This document shows positions 8,918 through 17,932 of a stretch of DNA of 45,495 bases, one piece after another. Positions within the stretch are counted from its first letter, which is position 1. Each line of letters starts with the position of its first letter. The notes under the pieces are model-generated. The model had not been told where the DNA came from, searched no databases, and worked only from the letters and a program-made list of their open reading frames with translations. Position numbers and translations under genes: made by a program. This stretch comes from Paraburkholderia sp. Tr-20389 (lineage in GTDB: Bacteria; Pseudomonadota; Gammaproteobacteria; Burkholderiales; Burkholderiaceae): positions 1 through 45,495 of the forward strand of contig NZ_JAAGPD010000072.1 of the NCBI RefSeq assembly GCF_017104565.1, in the 5' to 3' direction.

Positions 8918-9520
8918 ATGGCAAGCAAACTCGAGACCCTCAAAGCGAACCTCGAGGCGGCCTTTGGCGGCCGCCTGACGAGCATCACCGAATCGATCGG
9001 TGAGCTGACCATCGTCGTGAAGGCAGACGATTTCCTCGAAGTGGCCACGCGTCTGCGCGATGACGCGAAGCTGCGTTTCGAGCAGCTGATCGACCTCTGC
9101 GGTATCGACTATCAAACCTACGGTGAAGGCGCTTACGAAGGTCCGCGTTTTGCCGCCGTCCTGCATCTGCTGTCCATCACGAACAACTGGCGCGTGCGCG
9201 TGCGCGTGTTCGCACCCGACGACGACGTGCCGCTGATCCCCTCGGTCGTTGAGATCTGGAATTCGGCCAACTGGTACGAGCGCGAAGCATTCGACCTGTA
9301 CGGCATCGTGTTCGAAGGTCACCCCGACCTGCGCCGCATCCTGACCGATTACGGTTTCATCGGTCACCCGTTCCGCAAAGATTTCCCTGTCTCCGGCTAC
9401 GTCGAGATGCGTTACGACCCGGAAGAGAAGCGCGTCGTCTATCAGCCGGTGACGATCGAGCCTCGGGAAATCACGCCGCGCGTGATCCGCGAGGATCGCT
9501 ATGGCGGCCTGAAACACTAA
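8918..9520 (+). CDS. nuoC: NADH-quinone oxidoreductase subunit C
   Basis: NuoC is the 30-kDa-type peripheral subunit of complex I that docks NuoD and NuoB. The 200-residue product has the family signature [20 protein letters not shown] near residues 120-140, then [12 protein letters not shown]. NuoC and NuoD are separate genes here, unlike the E. coli fusion. The ATG at 8918 lacks a clear Shine-Dalgarno sequence, so translation may depend on coupling with nuoB, which ends 20 bp upstream. Confidence 0.97.
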   Translation: MASKLETLKANLEAAFGGRLTSITESIGELTIVVKADDFLEVATRLRDDAKLRFEQLIDLCGIDYQTYGEGAYEGPRFAAVLHLLSITNNWRVRVRVFAPDDDVPLIPSVVEIWNSANWYEREAFDLYGIVFEGHPDLRRILTDYGFIGHPFRKDFPVSGYVEMRYDPEEKRVVYQPVTIEPREITPRVIREDRYGGLKH

Positions 9521-9529
9521 GAGAACGTC

Positions 9530-10783
9530 ATGGCAGAGATCAAGAACTACACGCTCAACTTCGGTCCGCAGCACCCGGCAGCGCACGGCGTGCTGCGCCT
9601 CGTGCTCGAACTCGACGGCGAAGTGATCCAGCGCGCCGATCCGCACATCGGCCTCCTGCACCGCGCCACTGAAAAACTCGCGGAAAGCAAGACCTTCATC
9701 CAGTCGGTGCCGTACATGGACCGTCTCGACTACGTGTCGATGATGGTCAATGAGCACGGCTATGTGCTGGCGATCGAAAAGCTGCTCGGCATCGACGTTC
9801 CCATTCGCGCGAAGTACATCCGCGTGCTGTTCGACGAAGTCACGCGTGTGCTGAACCACCTGATGTGGATCGGCGCGCACGCGCTCGACGTCGGCGCGAT
9901 GGCCGTGTTCCTCTACGCGTTCCGCGAACGCGAAGACCTGATGGACGTGTATGAAGCGGTCTCCGGCGCGCGTATGCATGCTGCGTACTATCGTCCGGGC
10001 GGCGTCTATCGTGATCTGCCGGACGCGATGCCGCAGTACAAGGCATCGAAGATTCGCAATACGAAGGCACTGTCGAAGCTGAACGAGAACCGTCAGGGTT
10101 CGCTGCTCGACTTCATCGAAGATTTCTTCAACCGTTTCCCGAAGTGCGTCGACGAGTACGAAACGCTGCTCACTGACAACCGCATCTGGAAGCAGCGTCT
10201 GGTCGGCATCGGTGTCGTGAGTCCGGAACGCGCGCTGCAGATGGGCCTGACGGGTGCGATGCTGCGCGGCTCGGGCATCGCGTGGGATCTGCGCAAGAAG
10301 CAGCCGTACGAAGTGTATGACCAGATGGACTTCGACATTCCCGTCGGCGTGAATGGCGATTGCTACGACCGCTATCTGGTGCGTGTCGAAGAAATGCGTC
10401 AATCCACGCGCATCGCGAAACAGTGCATTGAATGGTTGCGTAAGAATCCCGGCCCTGTGATGACGGACAATCACAAGGTCGCGCCGCCGTCGCGCGTGGG
10501 CATGAAGTCGAACATGGAAGACCTGATTCACCACTTCAAGCTCTTCACGGAAGGCTTCCACGTGCCGGAAGGCGAAGCGTATGCCGCCGTCGAGCATCCG
10601 AAGGGCGAGTTCGGCATCTATCTCGTGTCGGACGGCGCGAACAAGCCGTACCGCCTCAAGATCCGTGCGCCGGGTTATGCGCATCTGTCCGCGCTCGACG
10701 AAATGGCGCGCGGCCACATGATCGCCGACGCCGTGACGATCATCGGCACGCAGGACATCGTGTTCGGTGAAGTGGACCGCTAG
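9530..10783 (+). CDS. nuoD: NADH-quinone oxidoreductase subunit D
   Basis: NuoD is the 49-kDa-type subunit that forms the quinone-binding pocket with NuoB. The 417-residue protein opens with [20 protein letters not shown], the conserved quinone-site loop (His15 and His19), and ends with the usual DIVFGEVDR. Length and order are normal. Only 9 bp separate it from nuoC. A 170-bp gap with two hairpins follows before nuoE, which is unusually long for this operon. Confidence 0.98.
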   Translation: MAEIKNYTLNFGPQHPAAHGVLRLVLELDGEVIQRADPHIGLLHRATEKLAESKTFIQSVPYMDRLDYVSMMVNEHGYVLAIEKLLGIDVPIRAKYIRVLFDEVTRVLNHLMWIGAHALDVGAMAVFLYAFREREDLMDVYEAVSGARMHAAYYRPGGVYRDLPDAMPQYKASKIRNTKALSKLNENRQGSLLDFIEDFFNRFPKCVDEYETLLTDNRIWKQRLVGIGVVSPERALQMGLTGAMLRGSGIAWDLRKKQPYEVYDQMDFDIPVGVNGDCYDRYLVRVEEMRQSTRIAKQCIEWLRKNPGPVMTDNHKVAPPSRVGMKSNMEDLIHHFKLFTEGFHVPEGEAYAAVEHPKGEFGIYLVSDGANKPYRLKIRAPGYAHLSALDEMARGHMIADAVTIIGTQDIVFGEVDR

Positions 10784-10815
10784 CCGGTCGACACCAAGCG
10801 GTTTTCATCAAGGCA

Positions 10816-10855
10816 CGCGCTCCCGCAGCCGATAAAGCATGAGAAGCGGAGCGCG
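10816..10855 (+). other. Hairpin in the nuoD-nuoE gap
   Basis: CGCGCTCC (10816-10823) and GGAGCGCG (10848-10855) form an 8-bp stem with a 24-nt loop. No T run follows. A role in transcript processing or stability is possible. Confidence 0.45.
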
Positions 10856-10878
10856 CGTCAAGCAAAGGAACGCCGGGT

Positions 10879-10919
10879 CTGTCGCAATATGCCGCAATAC
10901 GCAGTGAGCGACAGGTTTT
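10879..10919 (+). promoter_or_regulatory. Terminator-like stem before nuoE
   Basis: CTGTCGC (10879-10885) pairs with GCGACAG (10908-10914) and is followed at once by GTTTT. The loop contains a short direct repeat, CGCAATA. It could be an internal attenuator, but the stem is only 7 bp and the loop 22 nt. Confidence 0.35.
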
Positions 10920-10953
10920 CGTTCGGTAGGAATTGAAAGAGTCGTGTCTGAAA

Positions 10954-11439
10954 ATGATCTCAGCTGAAGGCCTGAAAGAAATCGATCGCGCGATCGCGAA
11001 GTACCCCGCCGATCAGAAACAGTCCGCCGTGATGTCGGCCCTGGCCGTCGGTCAGGAAGAGCATGGCTGGTTGTCGCCCGAACTGATGCAGTTCGTGGCG
11101 GACTATCTCGGCATGCCGGCCGTCGCCGTGCAGGAGGTTGCGACCTTCTACACGATGTACGAGACGAAACCCGTCGGCAAATACAAGATCACGCTCTGCA
11201 CGAACCTGCCGTGCCAGCTTGGTCCCGATGGCGGTTCGGACAGCGCCGCCGAATATCTGAAGCAGAAGCTCGGTATCGACTTCGGCGAAACCACGCCCGA
11301 CGGCAAGTTCACCCTCAAAGAGGGTGAGTGCATGGGCTCGTGCGGTGACGCCCCCGTGATGCTCGTGAACAACCATCGTATGTGCAGCTTCATGAGCCGC
11401 GAGAAGATCGACCAGCTCCTCGAGGAACTTTCGAAATGA
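10954..11439 (+). CDS. nuoE: NADH-quinone oxidoreductase subunit E
   Basis: NuoE is the 24-kDa-type, thioredoxin-fold subunit holding the N1a [2Fe-2S] cluster. From the ATG at 10954 it is 161 residues. The ligands are Cys82 and Cys87 (CTNLPC) and Cys126 and Cys130 (CMGSC). A TTG at 10933 is in frame but sits right against an AGGA. The ATG is preceded by AAAGAG at acceptable distance, so I prefer it. Its stop overlaps the nuoF start (ATGA), which indicates translational coupling. Confidence 0.95.
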   Translation: MISAEGLKEIDRAIAKYPADQKQSAVMSALAVGQEEHGWLSPELMQFVADYLGMPAVAVQEVATFYTMYETKPVGKYKITLCTNLPCQLGPDGGSDSAAEYLKQKLGIDFGETTPDGKFTLKEGECMGSCGDAPVMLVNNHRMCSFMSREKIDQLLEELSK

Positions 11440-12764
11440 CGTCTCTACACGATCGTCACATCAAACCGCTGATTCTCGCCGGCCTCAACGGCGACAACTG
11501 GCATCTTCAGGACTACGTCGAGCGTGGCGGCTACAAGCAGCTGCGCCGCATTCTCGAAGAGAAGATTCCGCCTGAGCAGGTGATCGCCGACGTGAAGGCG
11601 TCGGGTCTGCGCGGCCGGGGCGGTGCTGGCTTCCCGACCGGTCTGAAGTGGAGCTTCATGCCGCGTCAGTTCCCGGGGCAGAAGTACCTCGTCTGCAACT
11701 CGGACGAAGGCGAACCGGGCACGTTCAAGGATCGCGACATCCTGCGCTGGAATCCGCATGCGCTGATCGAAGGCATGGCCATCGGCGCTTACGCGATGGG
11801 CATCACCGTCGGTTACAACTACATTCACGGCGAAATCTTCGAAGTCTATCGACGCTTCGAGGCCGCGCTGGAAGAGGCGCGCGCAGCGGGCTTCCTCGGC
11901 GACAACATCATGGGCTCGGGTTTCTCGTTCCAGCTGCATGCGCACCACGGTTATGGCGCATACATCTGCGGCGAAGAAACCGCGTTGCTCGAATCGCTGG
12001 AAGGCAAGAAAGGCCAGCCGCGCTTCAAGCCGCCTTTCCCGGCGAGCTTCGGCGTGTACGGCAAGCCGACCACGATCAATAACACGGAAACGTTCGCAGC
12101 CGTGCCGTTCCTGTTGGCCGTCGGTCCGCAGAACTACCTCGAAATGGGTAAGCCGAACAACGGCGGCACGAAGATCTTCTCGGTGTCGGGCGACGTCGAG
12201 CGTCCGGGCAACTACGAGATTCCGCTCGGCACGCCGTTCGCGACGCTGATGGAACTCGCAGGCGGCATGCGCGGCGGCAAGAAGATCAAGGCGGTGATTC
12301 CTGGCGGTTCGTCGGCCCCGGTCATTCCGGGCGACATCATGATGCAGACCGACATGGACTACGATTCGATCGCGAAGCAGGGCTCCATGTTGGGCTCGGG
12401 CGCGGTCATCGTGATGGACGAAACGCGCTGCATGGTGCGTTCGCTGTTGCGCCTGTCGTATTTCTATTACGAAGAGTCGTGCGGTCAGTGCACGCCGTGC
12501 CGCGAAGGCACGGGCTGGCTGTATCGCGTTGTGCATCGCATCGAGCACGGTCTGGGCCGCAAGGAAGACCTGGATCTGTTGAACTCGGTCGCCGAAAACA
12601 TCATGGGCCGCACGATCTGCGCGCTCGGCGATGCGGCTGCGATGCCGGTGCGGGGCATGCTCAAGCACTACTGGGACGAATTCGAGTATCACGTCGCCAA
12701 CAAGCGTTGTCTCACGGGCGGTCATGCCGGCGCGGCGGCAGCCCCGGAAACGGTCGCTGCATAA
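11436..12764 (+). CDS. nuoF: NADH-quinone oxidoreductase subunit F
   Basis: NuoF binds NADH, FMN and the N3 [4Fe-4S] cluster and is the entry point for electrons. The 442-residue protein contains the FMN/NADH motif [13 protein letters not shown] (residues 60-72). Its cluster ligands are Cys349, Cys352 and Cys355 (SCGQCTPC) and Cys395. The ATG overlaps the nuoE stop. An Ala-rich tail ([13 protein letters not shown]) ends the protein. A 95-bp gap with a hairpin precedes nuoG. Confidence 0.98.
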   Translation: MTSLHDRHIKPLILAGLNGDNWHLQDYVERGGYKQLRRILEEKIPPEQVIADVKASGLRGRGGAGFPTGLKWSFMPRQFPGQKYLVCNSDEGEPGTFKDRDILRWNPHALIEGMAIGAYAMGITVGYNYIHGEIFEVYRRFEAALEEARAAGFLGDNIMGSGFSFQLHAHHGYGAYICGEETALLESLEGKKGQPRFKPPFPASFGVYGKPTTINNTETFAAVPFLLAVGPQNYLEMGKPNNGGTKIFSVSGDVERPGNYEIPLGTPFATLMELAGGMRGGKKIKAVIPGGSSAPVIPGDIMMQTDMDYDSIAKQGSMLGSGAVIVMDETRCMVRSLLRLSYFYYEESCGQCTPCREGTGWLYRVVHRIEHGLGRKEDLDLLNSVAENIMGRTICALGDAAAMPVRGMLKHYWDEFEYHVANKRCLTGGHAGAAAAPETVAA

Positions 12765-12782
12765 AGCTGAAGCACACGCGGG

Positions 12783-12812
12783 CGCCGCTGCTTCGTGAAG
12801 AGCGAAGCGGCG
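12783..12812 (+). other. Hairpin in the nuoF-nuoG gap
   Basis: CGCCGC (12783-12788) and TTCG (12792-12795) pair with CGAAGCGGCG (12803-12812), leaving TGC bulged on the 5' side. No T run follows. Confidence 0.45.
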
Positions 12813-12859
12813 AGCGGGCGAACGATTGAGCGGTAACAGGTTAAGGAAGATTGACCATC

Positions 12860-15193
12860 ATGGTTGAACTTGAAATAGACGGCAAGAAAGTAGAGGTGGC
12901 CGAAGGCAGCATGATCATTCAGGCTGCGCATAAGGTCGATACCTATATCCCTCACTTCTGCTATCACAAGAAGCTGTCGATTGCGGCCAACTGCCGGATG
13001 TGTCTCGTCGATGTCGAGAAGATGCCGAAGGCCGTGCCTGCATGCGCAACGCCGGTGTCGGCGGGCATGATCGTGCGCACGCAGTCGGAAAAGGCGGTGA
13101 AGGGCCAGCAGTCGGTGATGGAATTCCTGCTGATCAATCACCCGCTCGATTGCCCGATCTGCGACCAGGGCGGCGAATGCCAGTTGCAGGATCTGGCCGT
13201 CGGTTACGGCAAGTCGTCGTCGCGTTACAGCGAAGAGAAGCGTGTGGTGTTCCACAAGAACGTGGGCCCGCTGATCTCGATGGAAGAGATGTCGCGCTGC
13301 ATTCACTGCACGCGCTGCGTGCGCTTCGGCGAAGAAATCGCCGGCGTGATGGAACTCGGCATGCTGGGTCGCGGCGAACATTCGGAAATCACGTCGTTCG
13401 TCGGCAAGACCGTGGATTCGGAACTGTCGGGCAACATGATCGATCTGTGCCCGGTCGGCGCGCTGACCAGCAAGCCGTTCCGCTACAGCGCCCGTACGTG
13501 GGAGCTGTCGCGCCGCAAGTCGGTGAGCCCGCACGATTCCGTCGGCGCAAACCTCGTGGTGCAGGTGAAGAACAACCGCGTGATGCGCGTTCTGCCGTTC
13601 GAAAACGAATCCATCAACGAATGCTGGATTTCGGACAAGGACCGCTTCTCGTACGAAGGTCTCAACAGCCCGGAACGTCTGACGCGCCCGATGCTCAAGC
13701 AGGGCGGCAAGTGGATCGAGACGGACTGGCAGACGGCGCTCGAATACGTCGTCAAGGGTCTGAAGGGCATCAAGGACGACCACGGCGCGAACGCGATCGC
13801 CGCTCTCGGCAGCGCGCACAGCACGGTCGAAGAACTGTTCCTGCTCAAGCAGATCGCTCAGGCTGTCGGCACGCCGAACGTCGATTTCCGTCTGCGTCAG
13901 TCGGACTTCGCGGCAACTGTGAACGGTACGCCGTGGCTCGGCACGTCGATCGCGAATCTGTCGATGCTCGACAGCGCGCTGGTGATCGGTTCGTCGCTGC
14001 GTCGCGACCATCCGCTGTTCGCCGCGCGTCTGCGTCAGGCAGCGAAGGGCGGCGCGAAGATCACGCTGCTGCAGGCCACGCGCGACGACGCGCTGATCCC
14101 GCAAGCCGCGCGCATCGCTGCAGCACCGTCGGCATGGCTCGACGAGCTGGCCGGCATCGCGGCTGCCGTGTCGGAAGCGAAGGGCGTTGCACTGCCTGAA
14201 GCGTTCGCCGGCGCAACGGCCTCGGATGCCGCAAAGCAGACGGCTGCCGCGCTCGGTGCAGGCGAAACGCGTGTCGTGCTGCTCGGCAACGGCGCGGTCC
14301 AGCATCCGGAGTTCACGCGCATTCACGCAGCGGCTCAGTGGATCGCACAAACCACGGGCGCGACGCTCGGCTTCCTGACGGAAGCAGCGAACACGGTGGG
14401 CGCGCATCTCGTCAACGCATTGCCGGGCGAGGGCGGTCTGAACGCTCGCGAAGTGTTCGAACAGCCGCGCAAGGGTTACGTGCTGCTGAACCTCGAACCT
14501 GAATTCGATACGGCCAACCCGGCGCAGGCGCTGGCCGCGCTGAACCAGGCGGAAATGGTCGTCGTACTGTCGCCGTTCCAGACGGGCGCCGAGTATGCCG
14601 ACGTGCTGCTGCCGATCGCGCCGTACACCGAAACGTCCGGCACGTTCGTCAACGCGGAAGGCACGGTGCAGATGTTCAACGGCGTCGTGCGTCCGCTCGG
14701 CGATACGCGTCCCGCATGGAAGGTGCTGCGCGTGCTGGGCAACCTGCTCGGCGCGTCGGGCTTCGACTTCGACACGGCGGAACAGGTGCGCATCGCGGCA
14801 CTCGGCGACGGCGACCTCACGCCGCGTCTGTCGAACAGCACGTCGGTGGCCGTTGCGCGCAGCAGCGCCGCGAAGGCCGCGCAAGGCACGTTCGAGCGCA
14901 TCGCCGATGTGCCGATCTACCACGCCGATCAGCTCGTGCGCCGCGCTGAGTCGCTGCATCTGACGGCAGCGGCGCGGGCCGCCAATTCGGTCGGTCTGCC
15001 GGCCGCATTGTTCGACCAGCTGGGTTTGAAGGAAGGCGACGCGGTGCGCGTTCGTCAGGGCGATCGCTCGGTGCAGGCTCCGGCCGTGCGTGATGCGAAT
15101 CTTGCGGAGACGGTCGTCCGCGTGTCGGCGGCTACGTCTGCCGGTGCAGCGCTGGGCAGCCTGTTCGGTGAACTGGTGGTGGAGAAGGCGTAA
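12860..15193 (+). CDS. nuoG: NADH-quinone oxidoreductase subunit G
   Basis: NuoG is the largest peripheral subunit and carries several Fe-S clusters of the electron wire. From the ATG at 12860 (AAGGAAG 10 nt upstream) it is 777 residues; a TTG at 12851 is in frame but less likely. N1b ligands are Cys34, 45, 48 and 62. N5 ligands are His94 and Cys98, 101 and 107. N4 ligands are Cys147, 150, 153 and 197. The extra CxxCxxxC motif that binds N7 in E. coli NuoG is replaced by SVSPHDSVGAN, so N7 should be absent. The stop abuts the nuoH start. Confidence 0.97.
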   Translation: MVELEIDGKKVEVAEGSMIIQAAHKVDTYIPHFCYHKKLSIAANCRMCLVDVEKMPKAVPACATPVSAGMIVRTQSEKAVKGQQSVMEFLLINHPLDCPICDQGGECQLQDLAVGYGKSSSRYSEEKRVVFHKNVGPLISMEEMSRCIHCTRCVRFGEEIAGVMELGMLGRGEHSEITSFVGKTVDSELSGNMIDLCPVGALTSKPFRYSARTWELSRRKSVSPHDSVGANLVVQVKNNRVMRVLPFENESINECWISDKDRFSYEGLNSPERLTRPMLKQGGKWIETDWQTALEYVVKGLKGIKDDHGANAIAALGSAHSTVEELFLLKQIAQAVGTPNVDFRLRQSDFAATVNGTPWLGTSIANLSMLDSALVIGSSLRRDHPLFAARLRQAAKGGAKITLLQATRDDALIPQAARIAAAPSAWLDELAGIAAAVSEAKGVALPEAFAGATASDAAKQTAAALGAGETRVVLLGNGAVQHPEFTRIHAAAQWIAQTTGATLGFLTEAANTVGAHLVNALPGEGGLNAREVFEQPRKGYVLLNLEPEFDTANPAQALAALNQAEMVVVLSPFQTGAEYADVLLPIAPYTETSGTFVNAEGTVQMFNGVVRPLGDTRPAWKVLRVLGNLLGASGFDFDTAEQVRIAALGDGDLTPRLSNSTSVAVARSSAAKAAQGTFERIADVPIYHADQLVRRAESLHLTAAARAANSVGLPAALFDQLGLKEGDAVRVRQGDRSVQAPAVRDANLAETVVRVSAATSAGAALGSLFGELVVEKA

Positions 15194-16258
15194 ATGACCT
15201 TGTTCGAATCGATCAACGCGGGCGGCGCTCAGATTCTCGGCGTGGCATGGCCCACCGTTTGGGCCCTCGTGCGCATTCTCGTGGTGGCCGTCGCGATCCT
15301 GCTGTGCGTCGCTTATCTGATCCTGTGGGAACGTAAGCTGATCGGCTGGATGCACGTTCGTCTCGGCCCGAACCGAGTCGGCCCCGCAGGTCTGCTGCAG
15401 CCGATCGCCGACGTGCTCAAGCTGCTGCTGAAAGAAGTGATTCAGCCGACCCAGGCAAGCCGCTGGGTTTATCTGGTTGCGCCAGTGATGGTGGTGGTCC
15501 CCGCTTTCGCGGTCTGGGCGGTGATTCCGTTCCAGGCGGGCGCGGTGCTCGGCGACATCAACGCGGGTCTGCTGTACGCGATCTCGATCTCGTCGGTCGG
15601 CGTGTACGGCGTGATTCTGGCGGGCTGGGCGTCGAACTCGAAATACGCGTTCCTGGGTGCGATGCGCGCGGCGGCACAGATGGTGTCGTACGAAGTGTCG
15701 ATGGGCTTCGCGCTGGTCGTCGTGATGATGACGGCGGGCACGATGAACCTGTCGGACATCGTCGGTTCGCAGATGCGCGGCATCTTCGCGAGCCATGGCG
15801 TGACGTTCCTGTCGTGGAACTGGCTGCCGTTGCTGCCGGCCTTCGTCGTCTACTTCGTGTCGGGCATCGCTGAAACGAACCGCCACCCGTTCGACGTGGT
15901 GGAAGGCGAGTCGGAAATCGTCGCGGGTCACATGATCGATTACTCGGGTATGGCGTTCGCGCTGTTCTTCCTGGCCGAGTACATCAACATGATCGTGATC
16001 TCGGCGCTGGCATCGATCCTGTTCCTGGGCGGCTGGAGCGCACCGTTCGAATTCCTGTCGTTCATCCCGGGCATTTTCTGGCTGGTCCTGAAAGTCTTCT
16101 TCCTGCTGTCGGTATTCATCTGGGTGCGTGCGACGTTCCCGCGCTACCGCTATGACCAGATCATGCGTCTGGGCTGGAAGGTGTTCCTGCCTGTCACTGT
16201 GATCTGGGTCGTGGTGGTCGGCTTCTGGATCATGTCGCCGTTGAATATCTGGAACTAA
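15194..16258 (+). CDS. nuoH: NADH-quinone oxidoreductase subunit H
   Basis: NuoH is the membrane subunit that links the quinone cavity to the proton-pumping arm. The 354-residue protein has about eight hydrophobic helices. The conserved charged loop [19 protein letters not shown] (about residues 226-244) is intact, as is the early [15 protein letters not shown] loop. The ATG directly follows the nuoG stop with no gap, so translation is probably coupled. Confidence 0.98.
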   Translation: MTLFESINAGGAQILGVAWPTVWALVRILVVAVAILLCVAYLILWERKLIGWMHVRLGPNRVGPAGLLQPIADVLKLLLKEVIQPTQASRWVYLVAPVMVVVPAFAVWAVIPFQAGAVLGDINAGLLYAISISSVGVYGVILAGWASNSKYAFLGAMRAAAQMVSYEVSMGFALVVVMMTAGTMNLSDIVGSQMRGIFASHGVTFLSWNWLPLLPAFVVYFVSGIAETNRHPFDVVEGESEIVAGHMIDYSGMAFALFFLAEYINMIVISALASILFLGGWSAPFEFLSFIPGIFWLVLKVFFLLSVFIWVRATFPRYRYDQIMRLGWKVFLPVTVIWVVVVGFWIMSPLNIWN

Positions 16259-16272
16259 AGGGCGGACGAACC

Positions 16273-16761
16273 ATGACCGCAATCCAAAACTTCTTTAAAA
16301 CCTTCTTTCTGACCGAGCTGCTCAAGGGCCTCGCGCTGACGGGACGCTACACGTTCCAGCGCAAGATCACCGTGCAGTTCCCGGAAGAGAAGACGCCGAT
16401 CTCGCCGCGTTTCCGCGGCCTGCATGCACTGCGCCGCTATGAGAACGGCGAAGAGCGCTGCATCGCGTGCAAGCTGTGCGAAGCAGTGTGCCCGGCGCTC
16501 GCGATCACGATCGAATCGGAAACGCGCGCGGACAACACGCGCCGCACGACGCGCTACGACATCGACCTGACCAAGTGCATCTTCTGCGGTTTCTGCGAAG
16601 AGAGCTGCCCGGTCGACTCGATCGTCGAAACGCACATCCTCGAATATCACGGCGAAAAGCGCGGCGACCTGTACTTCACGAAGGACATGCTGCTGGCAGT
16701 CGGCGACCGTTACGAAGCGGAAATCGCTGCGAACAAGGCAGCCGACGCGCCGTATCGCTGA
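16273..16761 (+). CDS. nuoI: NADH-quinone oxidoreductase subunit I
   Basis: NuoI is the 8Fe ferredoxin-like subunit holding clusters N6a and N6b. The 162-residue protein has two CxxCxxCxxxC motifs: Cys63, 66, 69 and 73 in [12 protein letters not shown], and Cys102, 105, 108 and 112 in [12 protein letters not shown]. An amphipathic N-terminal helix would attach it to the membrane arm. It lies 14 bp after nuoH. A 158-bp gap with a strong hairpin precedes nuoJ. Confidence 0.98.
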   Translation: MTAIQNFFKTFFLTELLKGLALTGRYTFQRKITVQFPEEKTPISPRFRGLHALRRYENGEERCIACKLCEAVCPALAITIESETRADNTRRTTRYDIDLTKCIFCGFCEESCPVDSIVETHILEYHGEKRGDLYFTKDMLLAVGDRYEAEIAANKAADAPYR

Positions 16762-16783
16762 TTCGGTTGATACAGCAGTTCGA

Positions 16784-16819
16784 CGCCGCGCGGTCTGACA
16801 GGCATGAGACCGCGCGGCG
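16784..16819 (+). other. Strong hairpin in the nuoI-nuoJ gap
   Basis: A perfect 13-bp stem (CGCCGCGCGGTCT at 16784-16796 with its complement at 16807-16819) closes a 10-nt loop. No T run follows, so it is not an ordinary intrinsic terminator. RNA processing or 3'-end protection of the nuoA-I segment is plausible. Confidence 0.6.
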
Positions 16820-16919
16820 CAGCCAGACCGCTCCGGCGCCGCGTCAAGCAACATCATGCAGAACGCGACGCGCGCCTGGGCACCAAGCCTGACGATGGCC
16901 TAACGATGAATCGGTAATC

Positions 16920-17588
16920 ATGGACTTCACGACCGTACTGTTCTACATCTTCGCGTTACTCCTGACGGTGTCAGGGCTGAAGGTGATCACTTCGCGCAAC
17001 CCGGTGTCGTCCGCGTTGTTCCTCGTGCTCGCGTTCTTCAACGCGGCCGCGATCTGGATGCTGCTGCAGGCGGAATTCCTCGCGATCCTGCTGGTGCTGG
17101 TGTATGTCGGCGCGGTGATGGTGCTGTTCCTGTTCGTCGTGATGATGCTGGACATCAATCTCGACGTGCTGCGACGCGACTTCAAGCGTTTCGTGCCGAT
17201 GGCGACCGTGGTGGGCGCGATCATCGTGATCGAAACCGCGCTGATCCTGTGGCACGGCTACGGCGCGACGGTTCAGCCCGTGCGCGACACGACGGCCGCC
17301 GTAGCAGGTGCAGCCGACTGGTCGAACACACGTCTGATCGGCAAGATCATCTACACCGACTACATCTTCGCGTTCGAAGTGGCCGGCCTCGTGCTGCTCG
17401 TCGCGATCATCGCAGCGATTGCGCTGACCACGCGTCACGGCAAGGACAGCAAGCGCCAGCGCGTGTCGGATCAGGTCAAGGTGCGCCGCGAAGACCGCGT
17501 GCGCATGGTCAAGATGGCTGCCGAAAAGGAACATCCGGCCGAACCTGAAGCCATTACCGGCGACGCTGGCGCCGGCAAGAACAGCTGA
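16920..17588 (+). CDS. nuoJ: NADH-quinone oxidoreductase subunit J
   Basis: NuoJ is a five-helix membrane subunit beside NuoK and NuoA. The 222-residue protein has the conserved third-helix region [18 protein letters not shown] (about residues 60-77). It ends with a charged, Lys/Arg/Glu-rich cytoplasmic tail of roughly 45 residues. The tail is longer than the minimal family core and resembles those of other beta-proteobacteria. The start at 16920 has little Shine-Dalgarno sequence. nuoK follows after 20 bp. Confidence 0.96.
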   Translation: MDFTTVLFYIFALLLTVSGLKVITSRNPVSSALFLVLAFFNAAAIWMLLQAEFLAILLVLVYVGAVMVLFLFVVMMLDINLDVLRRDFKRFVPMATVVGAIIVIETALILWHGYGATVQPVRDTTAAVAGAADWSNTRLIGKIIYTDYIFAFEVAGLVLLVAIIAAIALTTRHGKDSKRQRVSDQVKVRREDRVRMVKMAAEKEHPAEPEAITGDAGAGKNS

Positions 17589-17608
17589 CGTCAGGAGGAG
17601 AGAAAAAC

Positions 17609-17914
17609 ATGTTGTCCCTTGCCCATTACCTCGTGCTCGGCGCGATCCTGTTCGCGATCAGCATCGTTGGCATTTTCCTGAACCGTCGCAACGTCATCAT
17701 CATCCTGATGGCGATCGAGCTGATGCTGCTGGCGGTCAACACGAACTTCGTCGCGTTCTCGCATTATCTCGGCGATGTGCATGGCCAGATCTTTGTCTTC
17801 TTCGTGCTGACGGTTGCAGCAGCAGAAGCGGCGATCGGTCTTGCAATTCTGGTGACCCTGTTCCGTAGCCTCGACACGATCAATGTCGAGGATCTCGATC
17901 AGCTCAAAGGTTAA
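17609..17914 (+). CDS. nuoK: NADH-quinone oxidoreductase subunit K
   Basis: NuoK is a three-helix, MrpC-like antiporter subunit of the membrane arm. The 101-residue product has the two membrane-buried glutamates of the family, in IELMLLAVN and in [13 protein letters not shown]. The ATG follows a strong AGGAGGAG. Length and order are normal. nuoL starts 18 bp after its stop. Confidence 0.98.
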   Translation: MLSLAHYLVLGAILFAISIVGIFLNRRNVIIILMAIELMLLAVNTNFVAFSHYLGDVHGQIFVFFVLTVAAAEAAIGLAILVTLFRSLDTINVEDLDQLKG

Positions 17915-17932
17915 CTTCAGGCACAGGCTGTT

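Noticed and set aside
8891-10717. A 608-residue leftward open frame opposite nuoC-nuoD
   Set aside because: Antisense shadow of conserved genes; no motif.
12722-16282. A 1186-residue leftward open frame across nuoG-nuoI
   Set aside because: It is antisense to three certain complex I genes. The composition (very rich in Arg, His, Asp and Val) is what GC-rich codon bias produces on the opposite strand.
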